A stretch of DNA of 64,000 bases from Mycoplasma sp. Ms02 (GCF_019720735.1 NZ_CP081302.1:124001-188000); one strand, 5' to 3'; shown: positions 11,001 to 22,634, numbered from the stretch's first letter. Numbers and translations are program-made. Notes: generated by a model not told the origin, from the letters alone.

Positions 11001-13945
11001 CTTATTACCACTTTTGTCATTTTTGTATAAAACTGTTTTATAGTGGTCTGCGTATTTTTGAACTATATCTTGAACTTTTTTAGCTCTTTCTTTCAACTTG
11101 TTCAATTTAGCTAAAACTGCTTCATATCTAGTTACTTTTTCTAGATAATCCGTAGAACTTGAACTTCCTTGCAACTCTTTTATTAAAGCATCCTTAACTT
11201 CTTGAGATAAAGAAGCATCAGAACTGATTTGATTTGTTAAGTTATCAACGTATTCTTTTGCTTTTGATATTAATACTCTTTGGTGGTTGCTTACAGTGTT
11301 ATTTAAATCCTCAACACCTTGTTTTTCACCTTCTAATGTTATTTTATTTTGGTTAGCAGAACCTACTAAGTAATTTTTCAATTGATTTTCTGATTTATCT
11401 GAAATTTGAATTGCTTTATCTTTACCTGCATATGAATTAGAACCAAGAAACTCTTGAAAGTTGGTTAAAAATAAGTCATATTCACGTTTGTCGGAATCAC
11501 TGAGACCTTGTTGTGTAACAATGTTTTGAATTTCTTGAATACGTTTATTCAAGTTATTTCTTGCAGCTTCGATTTTTGATTGAATATCTTTAATAAGGGC
11601 ATTTGTTTCAACAATGCTTTGTGGTGAAGGATTTGAAGTATATCTTGCATAAGCTGCTATTTCTTGGTCTTTCAGTTGTCTTAAAACATCAAGCTCATTT
11701 AAAGCATCAGCTTTAATATTTTCAGCTTGTGAAAGAGCTTTAGTTGCTGAACCTAAAATTGTATCTGATGTTTGATTTGAATCATTTGTTGTTTCAAGAT
11801 CTAAATTTTTGACTTTTTGAATGAATTCTTCAAGATTTTCAGAAGTAATATCTACAGGTGTATTGTTTGTACCTAAAGTTCTTTGTCTTAATCCTTCTCT
11901 ATACGCCTTAACTATTTGCATATATCTAATTTTTGCATAGTCATTTAAACCAGTTTTTGCTTCCACTCTAGCTTCAAGAGCATTAAATTCTCTATTTAAG
12001 TGTGATCAAATAACTTCTTTTGAAGCTTTAATTGTTCAGTTAATTCTAAAAGTAATTGTTTTATTAACTTGATCGATTACAGGAGTAACATTATAGCTAA
12101 TTATTTTTCTTGAATCTTCAAGTGTATTTGATAGAAGGTTTCTACCTCTCAACTGCAATCTTCACTCTCTATTTTTGCTGAATTTTTCAATTTCTTCATC
12201 AGAAACTTTAGTTACAAAGAATCTTGAGTTTAAAGCTATTTCAGATTCTGTAGCTTTATTAAGATTTTCAAAAAGTTTTTGATCAATTTCTGCACTTAAA
12301 CTTTCAAAAGTCGAATCAGGCGCACCTACTTCTTTAGAAACTAGTTTAATACCAAATTTTGCATCTTCTAGAGATGTAATGCGTTCATTTGCTGGTTGAA
12401 TTTGGAAAAGAGGGGTTGATGAATCAACGTATTTGTCTTTTTTGATTGTGTGATTTACAGAAACATCAAAATTAACAATCGGTCTTTTGTCATAAGTCTT
12501 CATTAATGTTCTTGTAAAAACGTAGTCATAATCAGGGCTACCTGCTTGAAGAAAAGAACCTAGAGCCGACACTCCTACAATTGATTTTTTTCTTCCTGAG
12601 TTAACCTGGTCTTGAGTTAATTGTAAATAAGGTGAATCGTAATTGATTTTTGTTTTGAAAGTAAATTCTACTTTTTGTGATTGACCAGAAGTGTTGCTTC
12701 TTTCGTTTTGAAAAATCTTCATAATCAGAACATTACCTATGGCAGATTGATCAACTCTGGAATCATATAAACTACTATTTACACCATTATTTCTTAAAAA
12801 TGTAAAACTTGACTTATTGTTTGATGAAATTTTTTCAGCAGTTGATGTTTTTTCTGTATTAGAATTTGCAAACAATCATTGATCATCTCAGGTGTAACCT
12901 AAACCAAATTCTTTAGCTTCATCATAAGATAAAAATCTTGTTTCCACAGATGTACTTAAAGGTATTAAAAAGTTTTTTTGGAATTTTGGTAAGAATGGAA
13001 TGTTTGATGTTGCTCAAAATCTTCAACATCAAAATCTCATCCTGTCGTATTTGGAAAGGTTTGAGAAGATGAATTATAATTACGTACATACGAATTGTTA
13101 CGTGTGTAATTAATACCATCATCATAGATAATCATATTTCTGTTAAGAAATCTTTGCACATTTAAAATTGAGAATAATTTATCTTCTCTTGCGAAAGAGT
13201 CGGTTAAAGAACTTTGATTTCCTACGTATTCACTATATGTTTTTCTAGGATTTGTAACATTCTGATTAAAACTAACAACATTTGATGCGTTTATATTTTT
13301 CGCAGAAGCAAATATATACTCTTTAACAGGAATGTCACCACTTTTATTTTTGACAACAGGTGTGGCCTTACTAAAAGTTGGTGCTTTTTTGGGGTCTATA
13401 GTTGTGTTTGTTTTAAAATCAATGTCCAATTGACCAGTTTTTCTTACGCTTTCCAATCAATCAGATGTTACATATGAAAGAGATCCTGGAACAAATTCTA
13501 AATCGTCTGATAAATATATTGCAAATCTTGATAGATCAGGGTCATTTCTTAAGTATCCACCATTTCTATCATTTGCATTGGGTAAAGCTGAATTAAAAAT
13601 TGCCTTTCAAGTAATTAAGCCATTTTCTGTTGAAACGTATTGGATGTCAGCAGTCTTTTTAATACTTTTAATTATCTGTGTTTGGTCGCTTTTATTCGCA
13701 TAATCTTTATGTGTATCAGAAATACGATCTGATCCGTATGTCATTTCTGTTGAAATATCAATAACATCACTTTGATATCCTGTTATATATTGAATTTCAG
13801 CATCTGCATCATTTCCAACATTTTCTCAAATTTCATTTGATTGAGTATTTTGTGCTTCACCTGCTGAAAGAAGTGTTAGTGCAGGAAATGCACTGAGTAG
13901 ACCAGCGCTTGATACTAATAAAATCTTATTTTTGGTTTTTTTCAT
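5070..13945 (-). CDS. Giant Ebh-like repeat surface protein with signal peptide and C-terminal anchor; frameshifted near 12973-13019
   Basis: About 2,958 codons. The start MKKTKNKILLVSSAGLLSA is a signal peptide without a lipobox cysteine. Residues up to about 650 form a non-repetitive N-terminal region related to that of the 6,047-residue protein at 32-50 kb. The rest is almost wholly alpha-helical, with some ten modules in which a FIVAR-like segment ending in ALNG or ALDG is followed by a GA-like three-helix segment (LTQSQKDEAIRALEEAQTP and similar). This is the organisation of staphylococcal Ebh-type matrix-binding proteins. The C-terminus is a membrane helix ending GLGLYFTKRK; there is no LPXTG motif. 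Reading from ATG 13945, the frame hits TAA at 12965-12967 after 326 codons. The downstream frame is open from about 13040 to 5070, so one base is missing. Candidate sites are the coding-strand T4 at 13016-13019 or A7 at 12973-12979. Adhesion is inferred from domain type only. Confidence 0.8.
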
Positions 13946-13962
13946 AATTTAAGGTTAACGTT

Positions 13963-16689
13963 TTAAACTCCGTCAACTACCTTTCTTATTTTGATTCATT
14001 CATTTCATGAAGGTTGTTGTGATTGGTTTTTAGTAAAGTATTCCGAAATGCCTTTATACTCGTATGGACTTGGATTTTTATATTTAAAAATAATATCCAT
14101 ATAGTTTGATATATCAGGTCTTAAATCATTTCTATCGTTTCTTTCTTGGATTAACTGATCCATATTTGCTTCTTTATTTAAAATATAATCAGCTAATTCT
14201 TCTTGGGTTAGTTCTTCTTGTAAAAGATCAATTTCTTCAATATGATCCTGGTTATCTAAATTTGTTAAATCCACTATTTTTCATCTACCATCTAAATATA
14301 CTTCATTTCAAGCGTGACCTCCAGCTTGCGTGGTAGCAAAGCCATCTTGCAGCAGCTCTCCTCCAACAATTCTGACTGGTATATTCAATAATGTTAAAGC
14401 TAAAGAAAGATTTGAGCTATACCCAACACACTGCAATTGTTTGTCTTTTCCAAAAATTGCAAAAGGTGAGTAAAATCCGTTTCCTTCTGAATTAAAGTTA
14501 TAGAGATTTCCATCTGTGTTTAAGCCAGATAAGTAAGTGGTGTTATTTAAAATGTAATACGAAACAGCTTCGATCTTTTGTTTTTCAGTTCACTGTGGGT
14601 TAATTATTTTCGGCAATATTTCTTTTCATTTTGCAATTCAATTTAAATATAAAGGAATTGGATATTGAGAATTTTGAACATAATAATTACTTAAATCTAA
14701 ACTTGTTGGTTGACTTAAATTATGTTCTTTGATCACTATTCGATCTTTTAATTTGACACTTCTGCCATTTTGGTAAGTATATTGATTAAAGGAAGTGATT
14801 ACTTTTGAACTTGCATCATTAATTTTTATTGGGTTGATTTGAACTTCTCAATCAGGACGAAGTAGTTTATCAACGAAATAGTTTGGTTTGTCAAAGTAGA
14901 GATTTGCAAAAAATGAATCGTAATCTGTTCGATCAACAAGAATTCCATTTCCTTCTTGTGGGAATGCACTAAAAGCTAAAGCATACTTATCGTAATCAAC
15001 ATTTTTGTAAATTACATTTGTATAAACTGGTTTTTTAGATTTTGTAAACTCTTTTTCAACTGTTTCATAGTGATATTCCACGTTTGGATCGATTTCGCCA
15101 GTGTAATTAAAAAAGTATTTGCTCGCATATTCTGGATATCTTTCGCTAAATGTCTGAATATCATTAAAGTCTTTATCTTCAACTAAAAGCTCTTCATTAA
15201 GACTTTTTTGAAGATATTCTCGATAGTCATTTTGATTACGAACATTACTTAAATAAGATCAAGTTGATGTTGTAAAGTTATATGAATCTTTAATAAACTT
15301 CTGTGCTTCAGGGCTTTTGAACTTAGTTAATAAATTAAGAGCTTCAATATTTTCTTCTGAAATTAGTTGAATTGGTTCGCCTTTGTAAATGTATTTTTTA
15401 TCATGATCGTAATTCTTCAAAAATGAAGCTATTAATTCGTCTGTCATTCTTAAAGTCATATATTTTGAAGATAAATATTTTGTCGGATAAAGACTTCATT
15501 GATCATTATCATCGATTCCTCATTGAACCAAAACAACTTCGTTGTAGTTGTTTTGGTACTTATCGATTAAAAACTTAAGTCTTTGTTCTGCTTGTAAATA
15601 TAAATGATCATCAGTTTTGTAAAACTCATACATTTTGATCAAATGGTCTAAAAAATACTGTTTTACTGGGTTATTTGCATTAAAAGTTATTCCTGCTTTT
15701 TTAGCTTCAATTGCTTTTGAAAGAAAATCCTTTTTATATTCTGCTAAATCAGGTTTGCTATAAATTTCAAAGGCTGGACTTTCGATTTCAGAAGAAAGTG
15801 TTGATTCATATTTCTTGCGTTCTAATCAACTTGTCAATTCTAAATAATTAAAACTAGTTAGAGCTTCTTTAAAACTTAAGTTTTCAACTGATTGCTTTCA
15901 GTTTAAAAATGCTTCCTGTTGATTTTTATCTTCAAAAGCTAAATCTTCTAGAACTGCTTTTCTTACTATTTTATAAATAGAAATAACATCTTTTAAATCT
16001 TTTATTAAAGAAGTTATTAAATTAGTTCCATTAATCTCTGTATGAGATATTCCTGTTCTTTGGTAGTTTATTGAAGCTTCAGGAAAATCGTTTAAACTCA
16101 AAACAAATGATGAATCTTTTTTGCTTGCGTTTCAATTCGCTTTGATTTGAAGCAGTTCTTTTAATCAAGGAATTTTGCTTGCAATAACTTTTGAGCTTAA
16201 AAGTTTGCTGATTTGAATTTGAATCTGAGACTTGCTACTTAATAAAGCTAAATCTGATTCAAAGTTGTTCTTAAAGGCATTAAAAAGAAAGTTATGATTT
16301 TTCTCTTGGCTTATCTTGCTTTTTAATGCATCAGAAATATGATTTGAATCCAGTTTTACATTAAAAACTTGAATCACTTGTTGAACACTTAAATCTTCAT
16401 TTTCCAATAATAGATTAAAAAACTGATCGGAAAGAGCTATATTCTCAAGGTCCTCAAAGATTTCAAGCGAGTTTCTTTGTTGAGCAGCTTCTGTTTCGGA
16501 ATTTTTTTGATCTTCAACGATTTCTGGCTCTTTAGCTATTTCAGGCTGATCGTTTTGTGGCGTTTTGAAATTATCATTTTTAGTATTCTCTTTCTTGATT
16601 TCTTGTGAAGAACATGATAAAAGAAAACTCACAAAACCAAGCGTACCTATTGATGATGCAATTAAAAACGGTAGTTTTTTAGTTCTCAT
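13963..16689 (-). CDS. Lipoprotein with C-terminal transglutaminase-like domain
   Basis: A 908-residue lipoprotein. The leader MRTKKLPFLIASSIG ends in a lipobox (SFLLSC, Cys26), followed by a Lys/Asn/Glu-rich linker. The large middle region (about 60-700) is helical and unrecognised. The C-terminal part holds a transglutaminase-like papain-fold core: Cys754 in QCVGYS, His792 in GGHAWNEVYLDG and Asp807 in WKIVDLTN, with spacing normal for the Cys-His-Asp triad. Such bacterial domains can crosslink, deamidate or cleave proteins; the reaction here is not determined. Five or more in-frame TGA codons are Trp, which is why the gene looks fragmented under the standard code. ATG 16689 has a strong AAAGGAGG ribosome binding site. 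The giant repeat protein starts 17 bases after this stop in the same direction with no strong ribosome binding site of its own, so the two are probably co-transcribed and may act together outside the cell. Confidence 0.85.
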
Positions 16690-16829
16690 ATTACCTCCTT
16701 TACTTTTTATCGATTAAGTCAAATAAATTTATTCTTGGTAATAGTATGTTATATATTTTAAAGATTTATTCAAAAAACGGCAATATTCGATTAATATCGG
16801 GTCTTGTAATCAAGATGTGATTTCAACAA

Positions 16830-16856
16830 AAAAAACGGCAAAAACTGCCGTTTTTT
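16830..16856 (-). terminator. Terminator after the ABC-3C operon
   Basis: Strong hairpin with 11-base arms (AAAAAACGGCA/TGCCGTTTTTT). It lies between the DUF2326 gene end (16946) and the start of the transglutaminase lipoprotein (16689), separating the two transcription units. The rest of 16690-16945 is AT-rich leader and promoter space without a clear consensus box. Confidence 0.85.
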
Positions 16857-16945
16857 GTATTTTTTATTAGGTAGTTAAATAACCTAGCTTGAAAAGTAAA
16901 TTTTTTTATCAAAAATAAAAATTTATTTAATTGTTTAGAAGTTTT

Positions 16946-18652
16946 CTAAACTTTAAATAATTTAGAGTTTTGAGAAAGTTCAAGAACAGTGTTATCGTTT
17001 TTTAATTTTTGTGGAATTTTACTTTCTAGAATTGATAAAACGACTTGAATGTCTTTGTTAGATAAATAATCATTTAAAAGTAATAGCTGATTATTGTCCA
17101 TTAATTCTTTTTTGTCATTAACTAAAAAATTAAGAGTTTTTAGTTTCATGTTTTTGCAATATAAGATGTAGGCAAGATCAAAACAAATTATTTCTCCTTG
17201 CTTTTTACCACTGCTTGAAGTCGTATTTGATGTATAAAAATCAATTTTCTTGTTCTTTTCGTTTATGTTATAAACTAAATAAAAGTTTTCACCATAAAGT
17301 GCTCTTGATGCTTTAGAAAAATAGTCATTTAAAACTTCTAGTCTTAAATCAAGTTCTGCCAAACTTTCTTTGCTTTTCTGTTTTTCAAAAATCTCGTTCA
17401 GTTCAAATTTTTGAGCAGATACTTCTTGCTCAATTTCATTTATTTGCTTAAGTTTCTGAGTTCATTCTCCCTTGAAAAGATAAAGTAATTTTATTTCCTG
17501 GATTGCCTTTTCAAACTGTTTAGGGTTATCGATGTGTTTATACTTCTTGTGTAACTCTTGTCTCTGTGTCTGCAAATTTTCGAGATCTTTAAGCAAAATG
17601 TCCTTAGTATCAATCAACTCAGGAAGTTGTTCTTTAAGAATGGTTATTTGATCTTTTATCATTTTATTATGAAAACATACTAGATCATCAAAACTTTTGT
17701 TGATATTCTTTACAAAACTTGAAGTTGTTTTATAAACACTATCAAGAGTAAAGCTATCCTTTGTATATTCTCTTTCATGAAACGATTTTATTGAATCATT
17801 AATTAACTTTATTTTTGTATTACATTCATAAATTCTGACTTTATTAGACTCGATTTTATTATCTAATTTATATACTTCATCAAGAATCTCATTAACATTT
17901 TCGACATTCATAAGAGATTCTATGAATTTTTCCATTCTTTCAATTTGTAGATCATTATTTTTTAATACTTGCTTAATTTCTAAAAGCTTAGTGCCATTTT
18001 TTGTTCTTTTGATTTCGAGATTTGAATTTTTTATACTTTTATTTAAAACGGCTTTGTTCGTATTATCTAGAAGTTTTAATCCCAATTTATAATAAACAAG
18101 TTTTTCGTACAAAAAATCGCTTGTAGAATCAACTAAGGTCTTAATTACGTTATTAATCGATCTATCTGTAATTCGTACATTTTGTGAGACTATTTGTCTA
18201 ATAGTAAGGCTGTTTTCGCTATCACCTTTATTTTGAAATAAAAGTTTTTTAAGTTCTATTCTGTAATCATTTTCAGAAAAAATGGTGCCGTTAATTATGT
18301 TTTTACCTTTTTTTGGCTTGAGCTCACGAGAAACAACTAAACTTTTAAAAACATGTTTCTCATCAAGCGAATCACAAAACTCAACAATTAAAAGAACTTC
18401 ATTATTTTTAAGAAACTCTAAAACATCATTGTTTTCGGAATTATTATTTTCGGGAGACTGATAAAGAATAGAAACTTTAGCTCCAAGAGCAATATCAATC
18501 AATCTGAGGGTGGTGGTTTTACCCACATTATTTCCTGAATTAGTTTCAACGGAAGAATCGGTCTTGTCAACTATTAAGTTTAAACCTTTCTTAAACTTAA
18601 TTTCTCTTAAAACTTTTTGATTAGAAAGAAGAGTTAGTTTATTTATAAACAT
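16946..18652 (-). CDS. ABC-3C system ATPase, DUF2326 type
   Basis: A 568-residue SMC/RecN-like ABC ATPase, the motor component of an ABC-three-component system. It begins MFINKLTLLSNQKVLREI and has the Walker A site NVGKTTTLRLIDIALG near residue 42. The long middle region (about 190-400) is Lys/Glu/Asn-rich coiled coil. The C-terminal half carries the DUF2326-type region (LVYNINEKNKKIDFYTSN, then GEIICFDLAYILY and LNFLVNDKKELMDN, the last resembling a degenerate Walker B/D-loop area). A TGA at 17462-17464 is Trp. The start overlaps the 3' end of the middle-component gene by 10 bases, so translation is probably coupled. Systems of this class are predicted anti-phage or conflict modules that couple an ATPase to a toxic effector; that role is known for the class, not shown here. 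Confidence 0.85.
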
Positions 18653-18876
18653 CTGTAAATCCTTCCTTTTTTATCAATATTGATTTCGTTTATCAAATAA
18701 AGTCAATCAAGTCCAAAAACAAACATTCTTGGAGTTATTTTTTCCTTTTTATTAATGTCTGAATAAAGATCTAATCAATTTTGCTCGGAAACATTGTTTT
18801 CCACTATGTGCTGTAAAATCAAAGTAGAAACGTAAAAAATAGAATCTTTAGGATTAATGTTTATTGGCAGAAGCAT
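18643..18876 (-). CDS. ABC-3C system middle component (MC6-like)
   Basis: A small 77-residue protein between the effector and ATPase genes, overlapping the first by 16 bases and the second by 10. It starts MLLPININPKDSIFYVS, matching the MLLPxxxxxPxxxLxxxG-type start of middle component 6 of ABC-three-component systems. The C-terminus keeps the winged-helix-like FGLDWLYLINEINIDKKGR pattern (family: LDLLYALGAIE..DG.L). Two TGA codons are Trp, and one falls in the conserved FGLDW position. It probably bridges effector and ATPase. The assignment rests on the start motif, size, C-terminal pattern and gene order together, and is good though not certain in subtype. Confidence 0.8.
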
Positions 18877-19835
18877 CTATTCCTCGCTTTCACTTTTTTG
18901 AATATTTTACATCTTTGAAAAACTTCTAAAATTATTATTTGCAAATAAAATTTAATCGAGTCTTCGCTAATTTTGCCATTTAATGTTTTAAGGTTTTTAC
19001 TTTCATAAACTTTTTCAACCAGTTCAAAATAAATTTGTTCGGGCTTTTTATTATCTGAAACTTTGATTTTGTAATAAATACTACTAATACTTTGAGTAAC
19101 AAATTCCGGAAAAGGAATGCCTTCTTTACTTTTTTCTGAGTAAAGCTCTCTAACAAAAGAGCAATAAGGAAAAATATCAATTAAGTAATCTTCAAGTTCT
19201 ATTAGATCATTAACTTTTATCTTTTCTTTGAAATCAACAAACTTTGTATCAATAATTTCATTATTTTGCTTTATATTTACAGTATAAAGGTACTCTATAA
19301 CCTCCATAAGTTCAGATTTTTTAAATACATTTTTTTGTACATCTGGGAAATAATAATCTAATGTGTTTGAAATTTTTTCAACAATTCTCGAACCTAAACC
19401 AATAATTCTTTGTACCAGTCTTGGAACAGTAAGGATTTCGATATTCTCGTTTATGAAATTCGTGCTTTGTTTTATGTAATCGTTATTAATGTCTTTAGAT
19501 GAACAAAAAACAACGATAAGATTGTATCCCTTTAACGATTCTAAGTCACACTTTTCTATCGTTCTTTTTATTTTATTCTTTACGTTTGATGTATTTGTTG
19601 TGATTTGACAAATAATCTTATTTTTATGATCAATTAAATCAAATCCTGGATTGTTTTTTGAATAAGAGTTAGCGTTGACCAATTCTCACTTTTACACTAG
19701 ATTTAAAGTTTCCTTATAAAGATTTTCAAAAAATGAAACATAAAAATCTGAGCCCGATTTATTGTTTATTGAAATGAAATTCTGTGATATTGAAAACTTA
19801 TTTTTAATATTGTCGATATGATTTTTATAAAGCAT
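18861..19835 (-). pseudogene. ABC-3C SMEK-domain effector, interrupted by an in-frame TAA
   Basis: First gene of the ABC-3C operon. The N-terminal part matches the SMEK domain: FYVSFFENLYKETLNLV, then KWELVNANSYSKNNPGFDLID, HKNKIICQITTNTS and KIKRTIEKC, a nuclease-like alpha/beta core (the GFDLID...ICQIT pattern resembles a restriction-endonuclease-like D-QxT site). The C-terminal 200 residues are helical and end overlapping the middle component. A true TAA (19692-19694), not TGA, lies between LNLV and KWELVNAN, where relatives usually have Tyr, so one base change explains it. The frame is otherwise open for 325 codons. I start it at ATG 19835 because TTGACT/TATAAT lies directly in front; an earlier GTG at 19880 lies inside the promoter. 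Either the effector is dead, or rare read-through or reinitiation makes the C-terminal part. Confidence 0.8.
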
Positions 19836-19841
19836 ATAAAA

Positions 19842-19871
19842 ATTATAGTTTATCACGATTTCGCAAGTCAA
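19842..19871 (-). promoter_or_regulatory. Consensus promoter of the ABC-3C operon (leaderless)
   Basis: On the minus strand, TTGACT (19866-19871) and TATAAT (19842-19847) are 18 bases apart. The ATG at 19835 begins only seven bases after the -10 box, so transcription should start at or next to the start codon: a leaderless message without a ribosome binding site. Confidence 0.75.
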
Positions 19872-19892
19872 AGTTTCCACATTCCTTGCATG

Positions 19893-19917
19893 AAAAAAAC
19901 ACCCTAAGGTGTTTTTA
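19893..19917 (-). terminator. Terminator of ptsG
   Basis: Hairpin AAAAACACC-TTAG-GGTGTTTTT on the minus strand, just after the ptsG stop and in front of the ABC-3C promoter. Confidence 0.85.
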
Positions 19918-19919
19918 TG

Positions 19920-22538
19920 TTATCTAACTTCTAGAACTGATTCTTTAACAGAAAGTTCTTGATCTGCTTCTTTTACAAAAGTAACATCTTTGTGTGTGCT
20001 TTCACTTAGAACAACAACAATTGGAGAAGATTTTAAGTTGTGTTCTTTTAAAACAGCAAGATCAACTTGAGCAAGTAAATCACCAGCTTTAACTTCGTCA
20101 CCTACTTTAAGTTCTGTTTTGAACCCTTTACCGTTTAATGTAACAGTGTCAATACCAATGTGAACTAGTACTTGAACACCTTCTGAAGTTTCAATTCCGT
20201 ATGCGTGTTTTGAATCAAATAAAACAGTTAATTTTCCTGAAACAGGAGCGTAAACCATTCCTGTTTTAGCATTTTCTGAAAAGTCCATTGCGAACCCTTC
20301 ACCCATCATTTTTTCAGAGAAAACACCGTCTTGAATACTTTCAATACTTAATAGTTTTCCATCTGTTACTGCACTAACAACAACTGGGTTAGATAGCACA
20401 TCTGATGACTCTTGTGAAGCAACTTGTTCTTCTTGAACAGGAGCTTCAAGTTTATTACCTTTTGCTTCTCATGCTGCAATAGCTTCACGTGAAGCTTTAA
20501 TTTTTGTGTTTAGTTGTTCAGCAGCTGGACCAAAGATCGCTTGAACGTGTTTTTTACCTTCAATTTTGATTGCTGTTGCACCTGCAGCTTTTAAAGCTGC
20601 TTCATCAACAAGTGCTGAATCAACAACATCATATCTTAGTCTTGAAGCACAGTTGTTAAAAGCAGTAATGTTACTTAGACCACCATAAGCTTGAACAACG
20701 GCTAGTGCTCTAGGATCAACTTCTTCTGATCCATCTTTTTTAGCTAAGAAATCTTTTTTGTTAAATAATTTTGTGTTTGAACCACGTCCTGGTGTTTCTA
20801 AGTTGAATTTCTTGATAAAGAATCAGAATCCAAAGAAGTAAACTGGAACGTATACTAATCCGATTAGTAATGATCAATAGAAGTTTGTACCTTTTGCGAC
20901 GTTAACAGCTCCATAGATTGTTAAGTCTAATAGCCCTCCTGAGAATGACATAGGTACGTGAACTCCAGCAATGTTTGCTGCCATAAATGAAACAGCACAG
21001 AAGAATGCGTGAAATCCTCAGAATAAGTAAGGAGCTAAGAATAAGAATGTAAATTCGATTGGTTCTGTAACCCCTGTAACTAATGATGTAACAGCTGATG
21101 GAACAACAGCTGAAAGAGCAACTTTTCTATTTTCTTTTGGAGCTGCCATAACCATAGCTGCAGCTGCAGCAGGTAGTCCAAAGATCATGAATGAAAACTT
21201 ACCATCCATAAATCTTCCTACTTTAACTCCTAGTTCTTGAGCAACGAAAGTAAATAAAGGAAGTGTAACTTTTTCTGAAACACCATTAACAGTTTTTGTG
21301 AATGAAACTGTATCTGGGAATTTTAATAATGAGTTTGACATTGTTGAGTCACCAACAAATTTTGATGGCTCTTCAGCAACTTCTTTGATTAAACGCATTA
21401 AGTTTGCATCAAAGTTAGATACTACAACTTCTTTATTTGTAGTTCAAGTTTGTAAAGCTGAGTTTAAATCACCACCAGCATTTGAGTATCATAATGGTGA
21501 GTAGAAAGCGTGGTGTAGTCCAAACGGAACCAATGATCTTTCCATGAATCCGAAAATAAATGATTCGATTCCTAAAGGAACTTTACCTAGAACGTTACCG
21601 AACGCACTAAGACCAACACCAACTCATGGTCATAATAATAAGAATACGAATGCTAGAACAGCCATCGCAGGAACTGTAACGATAGCAACGAATCTTTTAC
21701 CTCCGAAGAATGAGAACATTCCTGGAAGTTGAATTGTGTGGTATCTGTTGTATAAGTATTGAACAATAAGACCTACTGTTAAACCACCAAATACTGATGT
21801 TTGCAATGATGTGAATCCTAATGTAGATCCAACAGTACTTTTAAGTACTTCTGCATCACGTCCTAATCCTGAGAACAGAACGTTGTAACCTGTAACTTGA
21901 AGATTTAATAATCTTGAAATTTCATCTTTTTGATTTAAAGTAATAACTCTTTCTCATTCGACTTTTTCGACTTTTACGCCGTTTTCAAGAACTTCTTTAA
22001 TGTTCTTTTTAAATAAGATAACTGGACCATCTGCAAGTCCTGATACCTTAAATGATGTAAAGTTTTCATTTACATAATCTTTTGAATTTTCTGGTAACGC
22101 ACCATTATAGTAGAACAATTCAGTTCCAGGTGTGTCACTTAATTTCGCAAAGTCTCTTACTGGAGTAATAAATGGTGATTGCACAGCTGTGAAAACCAAG
22201 TATCCAATAATTGCAGCAAAAACAGCAACACCAGCTTCGTCAGTGAAAGCGATAACGAAAGCTGCAGCAAATAATAATGGTAATGCAGAGAAAACAGGAT
22301 CACCTAACATTTGGATAAATTTACCAAACGTTTCAAGACCTGATCCATCTGCAGCATTATTAGCAATAGCAGCACCAACTCCTAGTCATAGCCCAGAGAT
22401 AGCCATAACTGAAATTGGAAGCATAAATGCACCTGAGATTTTTGATAAAATCTTACGCATTTTACCTGAACCACTATTGTCTAGTTTCTTGTCTTTTTTT
22501 GCAAAAAGACGAGATTTTCCTAAACCTAATGTTTTCAT
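19920..22538 (-). CDS. ptsG: PTS glucose-specific transporter, IICBA
   Basis: An 872-residue membrane permease that imports glucose (or a related hexose) and phosphorylates it using phosphate from HPr. Domains run IIC-IIB-IIA. The IIC part (about 1-560) begins with a GKMRKILSKISGAFMLPIS amphipathic start and holds many membrane helices, including the PAMAVLAF and FGLHHAFYSPLWY segments. The IIB domain has its phosphocysteine in NNCASRLRYDV near residue 630. The IIA domain (about 714-872) begins NPVVVSAVTDGKLLSIESI and has the active His in VLVHIGIDTVTLNGKGF near 793. TGA codons at conserved Trp positions keep the gene open. ATG 22538 has an AAAGG ribosome binding site upstream. The fused IIA domain is normal for this genus. 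The exact sugar cannot be told from sequence alone. Confidence 0.95.
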
Positions 22539-22634
22539 TGAAATTAACCTTTCATAATTTATATTGTTATAGTCAACCGAAGAAGTAATGAATATAACAA
22601 GTCAATTTTAAAACATGAAAATTGCTGTTTTTCA

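Noticed and set aside
16860-16945. Hairpin TAGGT/ACCTA after the DUF2326 gene as a second terminator
   Set aside because: Only five base pairs and no T run; the strong hairpin at 16830-16856 is the better terminator.
19836-19880. Earlier GTG start for the SMEK gene (METLTCEIV...)
   Set aside because: The segment contains the TTGACT/TATAAT promoter itself, and SMEK similarity begins after ATG 19835.
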